From: Piscibacillus halophilus
GTDB taxonomy: Bacteria > Bacillota > Bacilli > Bacillales > Alkalibacillaceae
Reading direction: 5' to 3'
Assembly (NCBI RefSeq): GCF_900110685.1
Contig: NZ_FOES01000014.1
Span: forward strand, 1 to 58,657
Length of the DNA stretch: 58,657 bases
The stretch's first letter is position 1, and every line of letters begins with the position of its first letter. A model generated the notes under the pieces. That model did not search any database. It saw only the letters and a list, made by a program, of their open reading frames with translations, and was not told the DNA's origin. This document shows, piece by piece, positions 38,201-49,547 of the stretch. The position numbers and the translations under genes are program-made.

Positions 38201-38206
38201 GACAGA

Positions 38207-39589
38207 TTAGTATTGAATTTTTTCTTGTAAGAAAGATTTAAGCTCTGAGATTGGCATACGTTTTTGTTCCATGGTGTCACGATCACGTACCGTCACTTGA
38301 CCATCTTCTTTAGAATCAAAGTCATAGGTGATACAGAACGGTGTTCCAACTTCATCATGACGACGGTAACGTTTACCAATCGAGCCTGACTCATCGTAAT
38401 CAACCATGAAGTCTTGTGAAAGGTCAGCGAAAATTTCTTGTGCTTCCTCAGATAATTTTTTAGAAAGTGGGAAAACAGCTGCTTTATATGGCGCGATTGC
38501 TGGATGGAATTTCATCACGGTACGAGTTGATCCATCTTCAAGCTCTTCTTCTTCGTAAGCATCGGCCAAGAAAGCTAGTGCTAAACGGTCAGCACCTAAT
38601 GCAGGTTCAATAACATATGGTACGTAGCGTTCGTTTGTTTGCTGGTCGATGTATTGCATATCTTCGCCTGAATGCTCAGCGTGTTTACTTAGGTCATAAT
38701 CGGTTCGAGAGGCGATTCCCCATAGTTCACCCCAACCAAACGGGAATTGATACTCTAAGTCAGTTGTCGCGTTACTGTAGTGAGATAGTTCTTCTTTGTC
38801 ATGCTCACGGCGACGAACTTTTTCGGCATCTAGTCCTAAATTAGTTAACCAGTTGTGACAGAAGTCTAACCAGTAGTTATACCATTCCAACTCTTCACCT
38901 GGTTTACAGAAAAATTCCATCTCCATTTGCTCGAATTCACGCGTACGGAAAATAAAGTTTCCTGGTGTAATTTCGTTACGGAAGCTTTTACCGATTTGAG
39001 CAATTCCAAATGGGAGCTTCTTCCGCATGGAACGCTGAACGTTTTTGAAGTTGACAAAAATACCTTGTGCGGTTTCAGGACGCATGTAAATCTCATCAGA
39101 AGAATCCTCAGTGACACCTTGATAGGTTTTGAACATAAGGTTGAACTGACGAATTTCAGTGAAGTTATCAGAGCCACAATTTGGGCAAGTGATGCCTTCT
39201 TCTTGGATAATTTTTTCTAATTCGTCAAATGGTAAACCGTCTACAATCCGTTCTTCGCCTTTTGATTCAAAATGGTTTTCAATTAAATGGTCCGCACGAT
39301 GACGTGATTTACAATCTTTACAGTCGATCATCGGGTCGTTGAAGTTCCCTAAGTGGCCAGATGCTTCCCAAGTTTTTGGGTTCATTAAAATGGCTGCATC
39401 TAGACCAACATTATAAGGAGATTGTTGAACGAATTTTTTCCACCAAGCATCTTTTAAGTTTTTCTTAACTTCTACACCTAATGGGCCGTAATCCCATGTG
39501 TTTGCAAGTCCTCCATAGATTTCAGAACCTTGAAAGACAAATCCACGATGTTTTGCGTGATTGACTAACTGTTCCATATCTTTTGCCAT
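38207..39589 (-). CDS. glyS: Glycyl-tRNA synthetase, single-chain (alpha2) class II
   Basis: A 460-residue class IIa enzyme that charges tRNA-Gly. It has [18 protein letters not shown] near the N-terminus (motif 1 region), an insertion with Zn-ligand-like Cys ([14 protein letters not shown]), [25 protein letters not shown] (motif 2) and the [14 protein letters not shown] motif 3. Unlike B. subtilis, which has GlyQ and GlyS subunits, this is the one-gene eukaryote-like form found in B. cereus and staphylococci. ATG 39589 follows AAAAGGAGG. A T-box leader controls it. Confidence 0.95.
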   Translation of the reverse strand: MAKDMEQLVNHAKHRGFVFQGSEIYGGLANTWDYGPLGVEVKKNLKDAWWKKFVQQSPYNVGLDAAILMNPKTWEASGHLGNFNDPMIDCKDCKSRHRADHLIENHFESKGEERIVDGLPFDELEKIIQEEGITCPNCGSDNFTEIRQFNLMFKTYQGVTEDSSDEIYMRPETAQGIFVNFKNVQRSMRKKLPFGIAQIGKSFRNEITPGNFIFRTREFEQMEMEFFCKPGEELEWYNYWLDFCHNWLTNLGLDAEKVRRREHDKEELSHYSNATTDLEYQFPFGWGELWGIASRTDYDLSKHAEHSGEDMQYIDQQTNERYVPYVIEPALGADRLALAFLADAYEEEELEDGSTRTVMKFHPAIAPYKAAVFPLSKKLSEEAQEIFADLSQDFMVDYDESGSIGKRYRRHDEVGTPFCITYDFDSKEDGQVTVRDRDTMEQKRMPISELKSFLQEKIQY

Positions 39590-39623
39590 TGTAATTGGCC
39601 TCCTTTTAAGTAATGTCATTTTG

Positions 39624-39736
39624 TTTCAGGCGGATGTTTTCCCTAAAGGGGGCGGTCTCAACTTCACGAAACTCAACATCGTTCGTTTCGGGTGATTTTC
39701 TCCTTGCCTAATCCTCTAGGATTCGCCGCCTTTCAG
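39624..39736. repeat. Bacillaceae intergenic GGCGG/CCGCC repeat (degenerate)
   Basis: On the minus strand the segment runs CTGAAAGGCGGCGAATCC ... CCGCCCCC ... ATCCGCCTGAAAC, about 110 bases. It has the outline of a palindromic repeat I have seen scattered between genes in many Bacillaceae (CTGAAAGGCGGCGACTCC at one end, GCGTCCGCCTGAAA at the other). It lies between the T-box terminator and glyS. It is the only copy seen in this window. Confidence 0.5.
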
Positions 39737-39772
39737 TTCACTTACAACGTATCGTTGTTACAGAACTAACCA

Positions 39773-40003
39773 TGTTTAAAAAACTAAAAACTCTCGTCCA
39801 CATGGGCCTTCATCAGCCCAGGGACGAGAGTGTATATCCCGCGGTTCCACCCTGATTGGTATGCATTCGCATACCCTCTTTCAGAACGAAAACTCCAGGT
39901 CGCCGTTTCACTAAACTATACTTTCAGGCTTTCACCATCCCTGATTCGCTATGAGCATTGAGCTTAGCTACTATAAACCTTTCATCGTTTATATGTAATT
40001 TGC
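39773..40003 (-). promoter_or_regulatory. T-box riboswitch (glycine) with terminator
   Basis: The T-box AGGGTGGAACCGCGGG is exact at 39838-39853. Upstream is a Stem I with GGC in the specifier loop (39902-39904, in GAAACGGCGACC), which is a Gly codon. Downstream are the terminator arms CTCTCGTCC/GGACGAGAG (39791-39830) and a T-run. Uncharged tRNA-Gly should stabilise the antiterminator and allow glyS transcription. Confidence 0.95.
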
Positions 40004-40009
40004 TATTTT

Positions 40010-40038
40010 ATATTAGCATATTGTACCACCTAACTCAA
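40010..40038 (-). promoter_or_regulatory. glyS promoter
   Basis: Minus strand: TTGAGT, 17 bases, TAATAT. It places the transcription start near 40003, just before T-box Stem I. Confidence 0.7.
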
Positions 40039-40169
40039 CTTTTATGAGACACGATTATTCTCTAATTAAATAACAAAAAATTAACACTTTATGACGGTAC
40101 ATGAAACGCTGAAACTCTTAGCTATTTTCTGATATAATGAGATAGCGAAGAAGTCAGTTGGAGGAATCA

Positions 40170-40871
40170 ATGGTGATTGAAGATTATCAACAGTGGAGAC
40201 ACGTATTTAAGCTGGATCCAAACAAAGACATATCAGATGAAAATTTAGAGGCGATTTGTGAATCTGGTACAGATGCCATCATCGTTGGCGGGACGGATGA
40301 CGTTACGTTAGATGATGTCCTTAATATGTTAGCGCGCATAAGGCGTTATACTGTTCCATGCATTTTAGAAGTATCTAATATTGAATCTGTAACACCTGGA
40401 TTTGATTTTTATTTTATTCCAATGGTGTTAAATAGTGAAGACCGTAAGTGGATTGTTGGCCTGCATCAGGAAGCAGTTAAAACTTATGGTGCGTTCATCG
40501 AATGGGAAGAATTGTTAACAGAAGGATATATTATCTTAAATCCAGATTCGAAAGCTTATCAATATACGAATTCGATTAATTTAGATGAAGAGGATGTCGT
40601 GGCGTACGCTCAAACAGCTGAAAAACTAATGCGCCTGCCATTCGTCTATTTAGAATATAGCGGGACATATGGAGATCCTGATTTAGTTCAAAATGTTCAT
40701 GATGCTTTAGACGATGCTATATTAATCTATGGTGGTGGCATCAAAACAAAAGAACAAGCAACTGAAATGGCGGAGCGCTCTGACATTGTCGTCGTCGGTA
40801 ACGTCATTTATGAAGATATTAAAGCAGCACTCCGAACAGTACATGCTGTGAAAAAGGTGAATTCAAAATAA
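40170..40871 (+). CDS. pcrB: Heptaprenylglyceryl phosphate synthase PcrB
   Basis: PcrB joins heptaprenyl diphosphate to glycerol-1-phosphate, giving an archaeal-type ether lipid precursor. The 233-residue TIM barrel has [55 protein letters not shown] and [12 protein letters not shown], ending in [11 protein letters not shown] 40170 has GGAGG five bases before it; the TTG overlapping that site is rejected. It starts the conserved pcrB-pcrA-ligA-camS operon. Confidence 0.95.
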   Translation: MVIEDYQQWRHVFKLDPNKDISDENLEAICESGTDAIIVGGTDDVTLDDVLNMLARIRRYTVPCILEVSNIESVTPGFDFYFIPMVLNSEDRKWIVGLHQEAVKTYGAFIEWEELLTEGYIILNPDSKAYQYTNSINLDEEDVVAYAQTAEKLMRLPFVYLEYSGTYGDPDLVQNVHDALDDAILIYGGGIKTKEQATEMAERSDIVVVGNVIYEDIKAALRTVHAVKKVNSK

Positions 40872-40884
40872 AGGTGGGTCTTAA

Positions 40885-43119
40885 TTGAGTTTAACAGCCA
40901 ATGAAATTTTAGCTGGCATGAATAAACCGCAACAAGAAGCGGTTCAACATACAGAGGGGCCATTATTAATTATGGCTGGAGCAGGAAGTGGTAAAACACG
41001 AGTGTTAACACACCGTATTGCTTACTTGTTATCCGAAAAAGAGGTTGCCCCTTACAATATTTTAGCGATTACGTTTACGAATAAAGCAGCCCGTGAAATG
41101 AAAGATCGTGTGGAACGCCTTGTAGGGGATGAGGCGAAAAATATCATCATGTCTACGTTTCACTCACTTTGTGTAAGAATTTTACGTCGCGATGGAGATC
41201 GAATTGGTCTTGATCGTAACTTCGCGATTTATGATATGACGGATCAATTAACAGCGATAAAAGAATCGCTTCGCATGAATAATATTGATTCAAAACAATA
41301 TGACCCGAAATCGGTTTTATTTGCGATTAGCGGTGCTAAAAACCAACTCAAAACACCCAAGCAGTTAAAAGAAGAAGCGAATAATTACTATGAAGAAGTC
41401 ATTGCACAACTTTATGATACTTATCAATCCATTCTTAGAAAGAATCAAGCGCTTGATTTTGACAGCTTGATTATGGAGACCTTCCATTTATTTGATCGCG
41501 TGCCAGAGGTCCTAAAGTTTTATCAAAACCGTTTTCAATACATACACGTAGACGAGTATCAGGACACAAACCGAGCACAATATCAATTAGTTAAATTATT
41601 AGCGTCACGATTTAAAAATTTATGTGTCGTAGGTGACTCTGATCAGTCCATCTACAAATGGCGTGGAGCTGATATTTATAATATTTTATCATTTGAAAGT
41701 GACTATCCGAATGCCAAAGTCATCTTACTAGAACAAAACTACCGATCAACGAAAACGATTTTAGAAGCGGCTAATACAGTGATTGAGAATAATACGTCGA
41801 GGAAACCTAAACATCTATGGACGGACAACCCTGATGGTACTAAAATTCGTCTTTTCGAGGCGTATGATGAACGTCAGGAAGCTCGATATGTAATCGATCA
41901 AATTCAAGAAATGATGGAAGAAGGAAAACGTAGTTATCGGGATTTCGCTATCCTCTATCGTACTAATGCACAGTCTCGTGCGATGGAAGATGTGTTAATG
42001 AAGTCTAACATTCCATATCAAATTATCGGTGGTACAAAATTCTACGACCGCAAAGAGATCAAAGATATGCTAGCTTATTTACGGTTAATCGCTAATCCGC
42101 ATGATGATATTAGCTTTATGCGTGTCGTAAATGTTCCAAAACGTGGGATCGGAAAAACATCTGTTGAGAAACTTCAGATGCATGCTGAAATGAGTGACCA
42201 ATCCTTATTCGATGCTATTTTGGAATCAGATTTTACAGGTATTTCGAAAAAGGCAGTAAACCAGCTTCATCATTTCAGAACATTAATTGAACAATGGCAA
42301 AAACAACAGGAATTCTTATCTGTGACAGAGCTTGTCCAAGAAGTATTAACGCGTTCGGGCTATGAAGAGGAATTAAAGAAAGATAAGTCGATTGAAGCAC
42401 AAGGTCGTTTAGAAAACTTAGATGAGTTTAAAACCGTTACACAACAATTTGAAGAAACGAATGAAGATCAGTCATTAGTTACCTTTTTAACGGACTTAGC
42501 ATTAGTATCTGATTTAGATAACACTGATGAAGAGACGGATAATAAAGTGACATTAATGACGTTACATTCAGCTAAAGGGTTAGAATTCCCAATCGTATTT
42601 TTAATCGGCTTAGAGGAAAATATTTTCCCGCATAGTCGTTCGTTATTTGACGAAGAAGAAATGGAAGAAGAACGTCGATTAGCTTATGTCGGGATTACAC
42701 GTGCTGAACAACTATTGTATATCACTTATGCATCGTCACGTACTTTCTTTGGACGTCGCCAGAGTAATCAACGCAGTCGTTTTATCGAAGAAATCCCAAG
42801 TGAGTTAATGGAACGTGAAGGAACATTGAGTAATATGACGTTTGAATCAGGTGGAAGTCTTGAGCAAGCGATGAATCAATTATCTAATAAACAAGCTCAA
42901 CCGAAGCCAAAGCGTCGTGCTCAAAAGATTCAAAAGCAATCCGCAACACCAGACAACTGGTCTCCAGGAGATAAGGTTGAACATAAAAAGTGGGGGCAAG
43001 GTACGATTGTGAAGGTTGTCGGTGAAGGAGATAATAAAGAATTAGACATTGCTTTCCCATCACCTGTTGGGGTTAAACGTTTATTAGCGAATTTTGCGCC
43101 GATCAATAAAATTGAATAA
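40885..43119 (+). CDS. pcrA: ATP-dependent DNA helicase PcrA
   Basis: An essential 3'-5' superfamily 1 helicase (UvrD/Rep type) of 744 residues for repair and plasmid rolling-circle replication. Walker A AGAGSGKT is at 31-38, motif II DEYQDTN near 223-229, then [20 protein letters not shown], and motif [13 protein letters not shown]. The last ~45 residues form the Tudor-like RNA polymerase-binding domain ([18 protein letters not shown]). The start is TTG behind AAAGGTGGG. It lies 13 bases after pcrB. Confidence 0.97.
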   Translation: MSLTANEILAGMNKPQQEAVQHTEGPLLIMAGAGSGKTRVLTHRIAYLLSEKEVAPYNILAITFTNKAAREMKDRVERLVGDEAKNIIMSTFHSLCVRILRRDGDRIGLDRNFAIYDMTDQLTAIKESLRMNNIDSKQYDPKSVLFAISGAKNQLKTPKQLKEEANNYYEEVIAQLYDTYQSILRKNQALDFDSLIMETFHLFDRVPEVLKFYQNRFQYIHVDEYQDTNRAQYQLVKLLASRFKNLCVVGDSDQSIYKWRGADIYNILSFESDYPNAKVILLEQNYRSTKTILEAANTVIENNTSRKPKHLWTDNPDGTKIRLFEAYDERQEARYVIDQIQEMMEEGKRSYRDFAILYRTNAQSRAMEDVLMKSNIPYQIIGGTKFYDRKEIKDMLAYLRLIANPHDDISFMRVVNVPKRGIGKTSVEKLQMHAEMSDQSLFDAILESDFTGISKKAVNQLHHFRTLIEQWQKQQEFLSVTELVQEVLTRSGYEEELKKDKSIEAQGRLENLDEFKTVTQQFEETNEDQSLVTFLTDLALVSDLDNTDEETDNKVTLMTLHSAKGLEFPIVFLIGLEENIFPHSRSLFDEEEMEEERRLAYVGITRAEQLLYITYASSRTFFGRRQSNQRSRFIEEIPSELMEREGTLSNMTFESGGSLEQAMNQLSNKQAQPKPKRRAQKIQKQSATPDNWSPGDKVEHKKWGQGTIVKVVGEGDNKELDIAFPSPVGVKRLLANFAPINKIE

Positions 43120-45132
<2,013 letters not shown>

Positions 45133-45144
45133 GGAGTGGAAAAC

Positions 45145-46257
45145 ATGAAGAAGTTAGCGATATTATTGTCGATTGTATTGATCATCGCTGGCTGTACCCC
45201 GCAGTATGATTCTGAAGAAGAGGTAGTACAGGATGATCCAGAGGAAACAGAAGATGAGCAAAGACAAATTATACCTAATCGCATATCGGATAATGATTAT
45301 CAAACTATAGTGCCGTATAAACCAAATGTAGCAAGAGGTACGATCACTGATCAGGTATCCAATTCATATGATGTCGATGAGCTAGAGTTAGGATTAATTC
45401 GACATGCCAAAGGGACGTTTAGTCCAGATGATTATTTATTTCAAGAAGGTCAGTATTTAGATGAAGGAATGATTTTAGAATGGATTGATGATTTAAATCC
45501 ACCAGATAAAAATAGTGATGATCGTGAGTATCATGAAGAGAACCCAAGAATTTTTTCACACGTATTAGAACATAATTACTTAGTCCGTTCAGATGATAAT
45601 CGAGTTGAACTAGGCGGAATAGCCATTGGTATTGCTTTAAAATCAGAGTACAATTTTAAAACTGAAGTTGGAGGACCTACTTTCTCAACAGATATTAGTC
45701 AAAAAGAGATGTTAGAAGAGGGTAAGGAAATTGCAGATTCCCTTTTATCCAGAATACGAGAAGTAGAGGAATTACAAGATGTTCCAGTCATGATTGCGTT
45801 ATATCGTCAAAACAGCAATAACGCGATTGTACCTGGCCACTTTGTAGCGAAAGCAGAAGTCGAGCCACTAGCTCAAAATGTAGATGGATGGACAAACATT
45901 AATGAAAATCACGTTCTTTTCCCATCAAATGAAGCTGAAACAGATTATTATGATCAATATGAGATCATGAATGAATTTACACAAGAAGTTCAAGACTTCT
46001 TCCCGAACTATACAGGAGTCATCGGTAGAGGTTTTTATTCGAATAACGAATTACGTAAAATGTCTATCAATATACCAATTGAGTTTTACGGGCAGCAAGA
46101 AGTCGTAGCATTTTCTCAACATTTATACAGTTTAGTGATGGAATATTTCCCTAACACGTATGATGTTGAAGTCACCGTGGAATCGCCCAATAAACAAGAA
46201 GCCTTAATCTTTAGAAATGCAGGTCAAGAGGAGCCGAGTGTTCACATTTATGAATAA
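45145..46257 (+). CDS. camS: CamS-family sex pheromone lipoprotein (YerH)
   Basis: A 370-residue lipoprotein with signal MKKLAILLSIVLIIAGC and an acidic spacer, followed by the CamS domain (RISDNDYQTIVPYKPNVARG, then ELGLIRHAKG). In enterococci the signal peptide of a homologue yields a mating pheromone; whether any peptide here signals is unknown. ATG 45145 has GGGAGTGG before it. It is 12 bases after ligA and ends the operon. Confidence 0.92.
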   Translation: MKKLAILLSIVLIIAGCTPQYDSEEEVVQDDPEETEDEQRQIIPNRISDNDYQTIVPYKPNVARGTITDQVSNSYDVDELELGLIRHAKGTFSPDDYLFQEGQYLDEGMILEWIDDLNPPDKNSDDREYHEENPRIFSHVLEHNYLVRSDDNRVELGGIAIGIALKSEYNFKTEVGGPTFSTDISQKEMLEEGKEIADSLLSRIREVEELQDVPVMIALYRQNSNNAIVPGHFVAKAEVEPLAQNVDGWTNINENHVLFPSNEAETDYYDQYEIMNEFTQEVQDFFPNYTGVIGRGFYSNNELRKMSINIPIEFYGQQEVVAFSQHLYSLVMEYFPNTYDVEVTVESPNKQEALIFRNAGQEEPSVHIYE

Positions 46258-46272
46258 TCAAAAATTTTCGAT

Positions 46273-46321
46273 TTGATTGACCGCCACATTTCGTTTAAAA
46301 TAGACAATGGAAGCGCTACAT
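46273..46321 (+). promoter_or_regulatory. rocA promoter with cre-like site
   Basis: TTGATT (46273-46278), 17 bases, TAAAAT (46296-46301). TGGAAGCGCTACA begins at 46308, around the expected start site. It resembles a CcpA cre site (TGWAANCGNTNWCA) but lacks a full match, so carbon control is possible, not shown. Confidence 0.5.
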
Positions 46322-46354
46322 TAGCGATAATACGAATTTTAAGGAGGCTTTAAT

Positions 46355-47902
46355 ATGGTACAACCATACCGTCACGAACCATTTACAGACTTTACAGTCG
46401 AAGAAAACAAAAAAGCAATGGAAGAAGCTCTCAGTCAGGTAAAGAGTGAACTTGGTCAAGAGTATCCACTCATCATTGGCGGAGAACGTATCTATACAGA
46501 CGATAAAATTGCTTCAACTAACCCAGCTAAGAAAGATGAAGTTGTCGGTTATGTATCAAAAGCTGACAAAGAACTTGCAGAAAAAGCGATCCAAGTAGCG
46601 GACGAAACGTTCGAATGGTGGAGAAAATCAACGGCAGAAATGCGCGCAGATATCCTATTCCGTGCAGCAGCCATTGTACGTCGTCGTAAGCATGAATTCA
46701 GCGCATGGATTATCCACGAGGGTGGTAAGCCATGGAAAGAAGCAGATGCTGATATCGCCGAAGGAATCGACTTTTTAGAATACTACGGCCGTCAAATGTT
46801 AGAAATCGACAAAGGGAAAGAAATCGTAAGCCGTCCAGTTGAGAACAATCGTTTCAAATATATCCCATTAGGTGTTGGTCTAGTCGTATCACCATGGAAC
46901 TTCTTATTTGCGATTATGTGTGGTACAGCTGTTTCGCCAATGGTAACCGGTAACACGGTTCTATTAAAACCTGCAAGCTCTACACCTGTTATTGCATACA
47001 AACTAATGGAAGTATTAGAAGAAGCAGGTATGCCAGCTGGTGTTATTAACTACATCCCTGGTAGCGGTCGCGAAATTGGTGACTACGTTGTTGAGCATCC
47101 AAGAACTCGCTTCATCAGTTTCACTGGTTCACGCGAAGTAGGTATCGGAATCTATGAAAAAGCAGCAAAAGTTCAGCCAGGTCAAAAATGGTTGAAGCGT
47201 GTAGTAGCTGAAATGGGCGGTAAAGATACCATCGTTGTAGATAATGACAGTGATCTAGAATTAGCTGCAGAATCTATTATGAACTCAGCATTTGGCTTCC
47301 AAGGACAAAAATGTTCAGCTTGCTCTCGCGTTGTAGCGCATGAGGACGTTTATGATGATCTATTAGAGCGTGTAGCAGAGTTAACGAAAGACATCACAGT
47401 TGGTAACACAACTGATAAAAATTACTTCATGGGTCCTGTAATTGATCAAGCTGCATATGATAAGATTATGGGTTACGTAGAAACAGGTAAAAACGAAGGT
47501 AAACTTGTATTAGGTGGAGAAGGTGACGATTCAAAAGGTTACTTCATTAACCCAACAATTTTTGCGGATGTTGACCCTGAAGCAACGATTATGCAAGAAG
47601 AAATCTTTGGGCCAGTTGTGGCGTTCACAAAAGCTAAAGACTTCAATGAAGCTTTAGATATTGCAAACAACACTGAATACGGCCTAACTGGTGCTGTAAT
47701 TACAAATAACCGTAACCACATTGAAATCGCTAAAGAAGACTTCCACGTGGGTAACTTATACTTCAACCGTGGATGTACAGCAGCGATTGTAGGTTACCAC
47801 CCATTCGGTGGCTTTAACATGTCAGGTACTGATTCTAAAGCTGGTGGACCTGATTACCTTTACAACTTCTTACAAGGTAAGACTCTTTCAGAGATGTTAT
47901 AA
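46355..47902 (+). CDS. rocA: L-glutamate gamma-semialdehyde dehydrogenase (1-pyrroline-5-carboxylate dehydrogenase)
   Basis: Oxidises glutamate semialdehyde to glutamate with NAD+ in proline and arginine breakdown. The 515-residue protein equals RocA of B. subtilis in length and aligns throughout. Key residues: SPWNF (179-183), FTGSREVG, catalytic Glu 286 in AEMGGKD and Cys 320 in GQKCSACSR, and [18 protein letters not shown] precedes the ATG. It is monocistronic; putB is not adjacent. Whether arginine (RocR) or proline (PutR) control applies is unclear. Confidence 0.93.
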   Translation: MVQPYRHEPFTDFTVEENKKAMEEALSQVKSELGQEYPLIIGGERIYTDDKIASTNPAKKDEVVGYVSKADKELAEKAIQVADETFEWWRKSTAEMRADILFRAAAIVRRRKHEFSAWIIHEGGKPWKEADADIAEGIDFLEYYGRQMLEIDKGKEIVSRPVENNRFKYIPLGVGLVVSPWNFLFAIMCGTAVSPMVTGNTVLLKPASSTPVIAYKLMEVLEEAGMPAGVINYIPGSGREIGDYVVEHPRTRFISFTGSREVGIGIYEKAAKVQPGQKWLKRVVAEMGGKDTIVVDNDSDLELAAESIMNSAFGFQGQKCSACSRVVAHEDVYDDLLERVAELTKDITVGNTTDKNYFMGPVIDQAAYDKIMGYVETGKNEGKLVLGGEGDDSKGYFINPTIFADVDPEATIMQEEIFGPVVAFTKAKDFNEALDIANNTEYGLTGAVITNNRNHIEIAKEDFHVGNLYFNRGCTAAIVGYHPFGGFNMSGTDSKAGGPDYLYNFLQGKTLSEML

Positions 47903-47913
47903 GAATGTAAGAT

Positions 47914-48103
47914 TTGTAATTTAAATTTTAGGTTATATTATAAATATAGATGTATACAATGGGTAAAGGGTAGGAATTACAGATGTAATTCCTACCCCCT
48001 ATATGTGCAGTCTATGCCACAAGGACAGTGGCTAACGGAAACCCATTACGCAAAAGTGACACGCTGTCTTGCTTCCGCCAAAAGCAAGGCAGCTTCTTTT
48101 TTG
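47914..48103 (+). ncRNA. Candidate antisense (antitoxin) RNA, locus A, with its promoter and terminator
   Basis: TTGTAA (47914-47919), 16 bases, TATTAT (47936-47941) would start an RNA near 47949, running against the small membrane ORF at 48046-48207. It would end at a hairpin (48063-48093; GCTGTCTTGCTT with AAGCAAGGCAGC, loop of 7) followed by TTCTTTTTT. Every stem position pairs in this RNA (one G-U), whereas the same spot is a C-A mismatch in the sense mRNA. This suggests the hairpin serves this strand. Expected length is about 155 nt. Confidence 0.5.
47968..47997. terminator. 14-bp palindrome between rocA and locus A
   Basis: GGGTAGGAATTACA and its complement surround two bases. T-runs are poor on both strands. 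It could end the locus A mRNA (minus) or rocA (plus). Confidence 0.5.
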
Positions 48104-48207
48104 CCAATAAACACGACCATTGGCAGGACGACCACAGGTGTATCTGACATAGTTGTCAGCCCACCTATCACCGCCAGTATTACAAAAATACTTTCGTAAT
48201 ACTTCAC
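48046..48207 (-). CDS. Small membrane peptide, locus A (putative type I toxin)
   Basis: GTG 48207 has AGGAGGGG six bases before it. The 53-residue peptide begins VKYYESIFVILAVIGG, then MSDTPVVVLPMVVFIGKK, then a C-terminal EAALLLAEARQRVTFA. It has one long membrane segment broken at the D...LP part. It resembles the peptide at 56530-56685 in the D-x(3,4)-VLP-x4-I pattern. After GKK the nucleotide sequence stays similar, but a one-base indel puts the two genes in different frames; in the third frame this one would read KKLPCFWRKQDS, like KLPCLLRKQGS of the other. No known family is recognised. Confidence 0.55.
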   Translation of the reverse strand: MKYYESIFVILAVIGGLTTMSDTPVVVLPMVVFIGKKEAALLLAEARQRVTFA

Positions 48208-48298
48208 TGAGAACCCCTCCTTTCATCGATCCTATTCGCCAACGACAGGACAAGGGCCAACCACTACCTTGCTTTATAAACTGCTCGGCTCAATTATA
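48208..48298 (-). promoter_or_regulatory. Promoter and leader of locus A peptide
   Basis: Minus strand: extended -10 TGTTATAAT (TATAAT at 48298-48293), then after six bases GAGCAGTT and, a little later, AAGCAAGGTAG (48274-48264). The 11-mer can pair with CTGCCTTGCTT inside the ORF. GGCCCTT upstream may pair with the Shine-Dalgarno AAAGGAGGGG. Locus B has the same order at the same spacing. Confidence 0.55.
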
Positions 48299-48600
48299 AC
48301 AATATTCAGATAATTAAGCATGATAAAATAGTATGGTTATATATCAATCTTTTGCAATACAGGTCAATATAACCATACACCAAATATAACTAGAGTTATA
48401 TTTTGAACACCTAAAAAATGTGCTTAAATTCACGTCCTTCATGTGATTGATTTCACAATGAAGAAATAAGTAGTCTAGACTAACTATTTCGGGTGGTAAA
48501 ATTATACTATAATGCAAAAATGAGTGTATTTACCCATTTGATAAAAAAGGTATTGGTTTATGTTATAAGTTAGGGTAAAATTTTAATTTTAAGATAAAAA
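48299..48600. other. Gene-free, AT-rich stretch
   Basis: No gene is seen. It has one inverted repeat, TATGGTTATAT/ATATAACCATA (48332-48342 and 48367-48377), with a 24-base loop. ACTATAATG near 48510 resembles a -10 element. Confidence 0.45.
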
Positions 48601-49278
48601 TTAAGGCTTTAGGACAAGGTCTCGGTACCAATAGAATTGATCTTTGACAACATCGTCCGTCACTTTAATGTTTACTGGATGATTAAAAATTGGACCATCG
48701 TAAACGAAAGTATGGAACTCACCATTTTCCCCACACGGATCAATAGAGTTTGGTAACTCATTTAAAAATTTATGATCTATGATTTTTCCTAAATTGGATT
48801 CAGGAACTTTCACTGGATCTATGGTAGTAATAATCATTTTATAGCCAAGATCTATAAATTCATTCATTAATTCAGGGGTGGCACAACCCCACAAAGGAAA
48901 GATTGGTTGAATCGATAATCCTTCAAGGTTTTGTTCTCTGTATTTTTTCAGATCCTCAAGGAATATGTCCCCAAAAGCAACATGTGTGATTCCATCTTGA
49001 ATGGCTTCTTCCATAACCTTGCTCATTATTTGCTCGTATTTTTCATTTGGACAAGGGTTTGGAAGGTAAACCTTCTTAACTGGTAAGCCAATCGCTTTAG
49101 CTTGAGCATCAACAATTTCTTCTCTAACCCCGTGAATGCTACTTCTTTCATAATCCTCACTCATGGTAATTAATAAATATGAAACGTCATAATCTTCATT
49201 TTCTAGTAGTCTATGAAGGGCTAATACGGAATCTTTCCCGCCACTGAAAGATAACATAACTTTATTGATTGTGATCAC
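48601..49278 (-). CDS. Dph6-like ATP-pyrophosphatase (adenine nucleotide alpha-hydrolase superfamily)
   Basis: About 225 residues with the PP-loop SGGKDSVLALHRL near the N-terminus, and THVAFGDIFLEDLKKYRE and FPLWG further on, as in Dph6/MJ0570 proteins. In eukaryotes Dph6 amidates diphthine, which bacteria lack, so the bacterial substrate is unknown. The start is uncertain: the strong site GAGGTGATC overlaps GTG 49278, and the first ATG (49257) lies 15 bases past it. It stands alone; a 21-bp tandem repeat lies upstream. Confidence 0.8.
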   Translation of the reverse strand: MITINKVMLSFSGGKDSVLALHRLLENEDYDVSYLLITMSEDYERSSIHGVREEIVDAQAKAIGLPVKKVYLPNPCPNEKYEQIMSKVMEEAIQDGITHVAFGDIFLEDLKKYREQNLEGLSIQPIFPLWGCATPELMNEFIDLGYKMIITTIDPVKVPESNLGKIIDHKFLNELPNSIDPCGENGEFHTFVYDGPIFNHPVNIKVTDDVVKDQFYWYRDLVLKP

Positions 49279-49340
49279 CTCATGTTTTAATAGGATAACT
49301 TACTAAATACTTTACCAGCTTTTTATTAGTTGAAAAACTC

Positions 49341-49494
49341 TATTTGGAAGAATGAGTAGATTACTTGCAAAAAGTTGCCTCCTACTTGTAAGAATGTGAG
49401 TTTTATTTGGATAAAAAGTGATTCTACTTGCAAAAACTAAAAGTCTATTTGCGAGAATGAATGTTTTATTTGCGAAAACACCGCCCTAATTTGC
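49341..49494. repeat. 21-bp tandem repeat, eight degenerate units
   Basis: Units start TAYTTG at 49341, 49362, 49383, 49404, 49425, 49446, 49467 and, slightly short, TAATTTG at 49487. The rough consensus is TATTTGCRARAATGANNGTTT. The spacing is exactly 21 bases seven times over. It lies between pepF and the Dph6-like gene, upstream of the latter. There are no spacers, so it is not CRISPR. Confidence 0.8.
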
Positions 49495-49504
49495 CATAAA
49501 CTAT

Positions 49505-49547
49505 AAAAGGAGGGCATTTTCCTCTAAGAAAATGCCCTCCACTTTTA
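49505..49547. terminator. Strong terminator of pepF
   Basis: GGAGGGCATTTTC and its exact complement surround CTCTAA, a 13-bp stem, with T-runs on either strand. It lies eight bases from the pepF stop. Confidence 0.9.

Noticed and set aside
38136-38206. Fluoride riboswitch before crcB
   Set aside because: The leader is too short and lacks the conserved core; the only structure there is the glyS terminator.
38866-39220. ORFs on both strands within glyS
   Set aside because: They lie within highly conserved GlyRS coding sequence and show no ribosome sites.
48032-48253. 73-residue Cys-rich ORF on the minus strand over locus A
   Set aside because: Another frame with a better-placed Shine-Dalgarno site gives a membrane peptide like that of locus B. 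The Cys-rich frame has no relative at locus B.
49341-49494. Possible CRISPR array
   Set aside because: Units are contiguous and degenerate with a 21-base period, there are no unique spacers and no cas genes.
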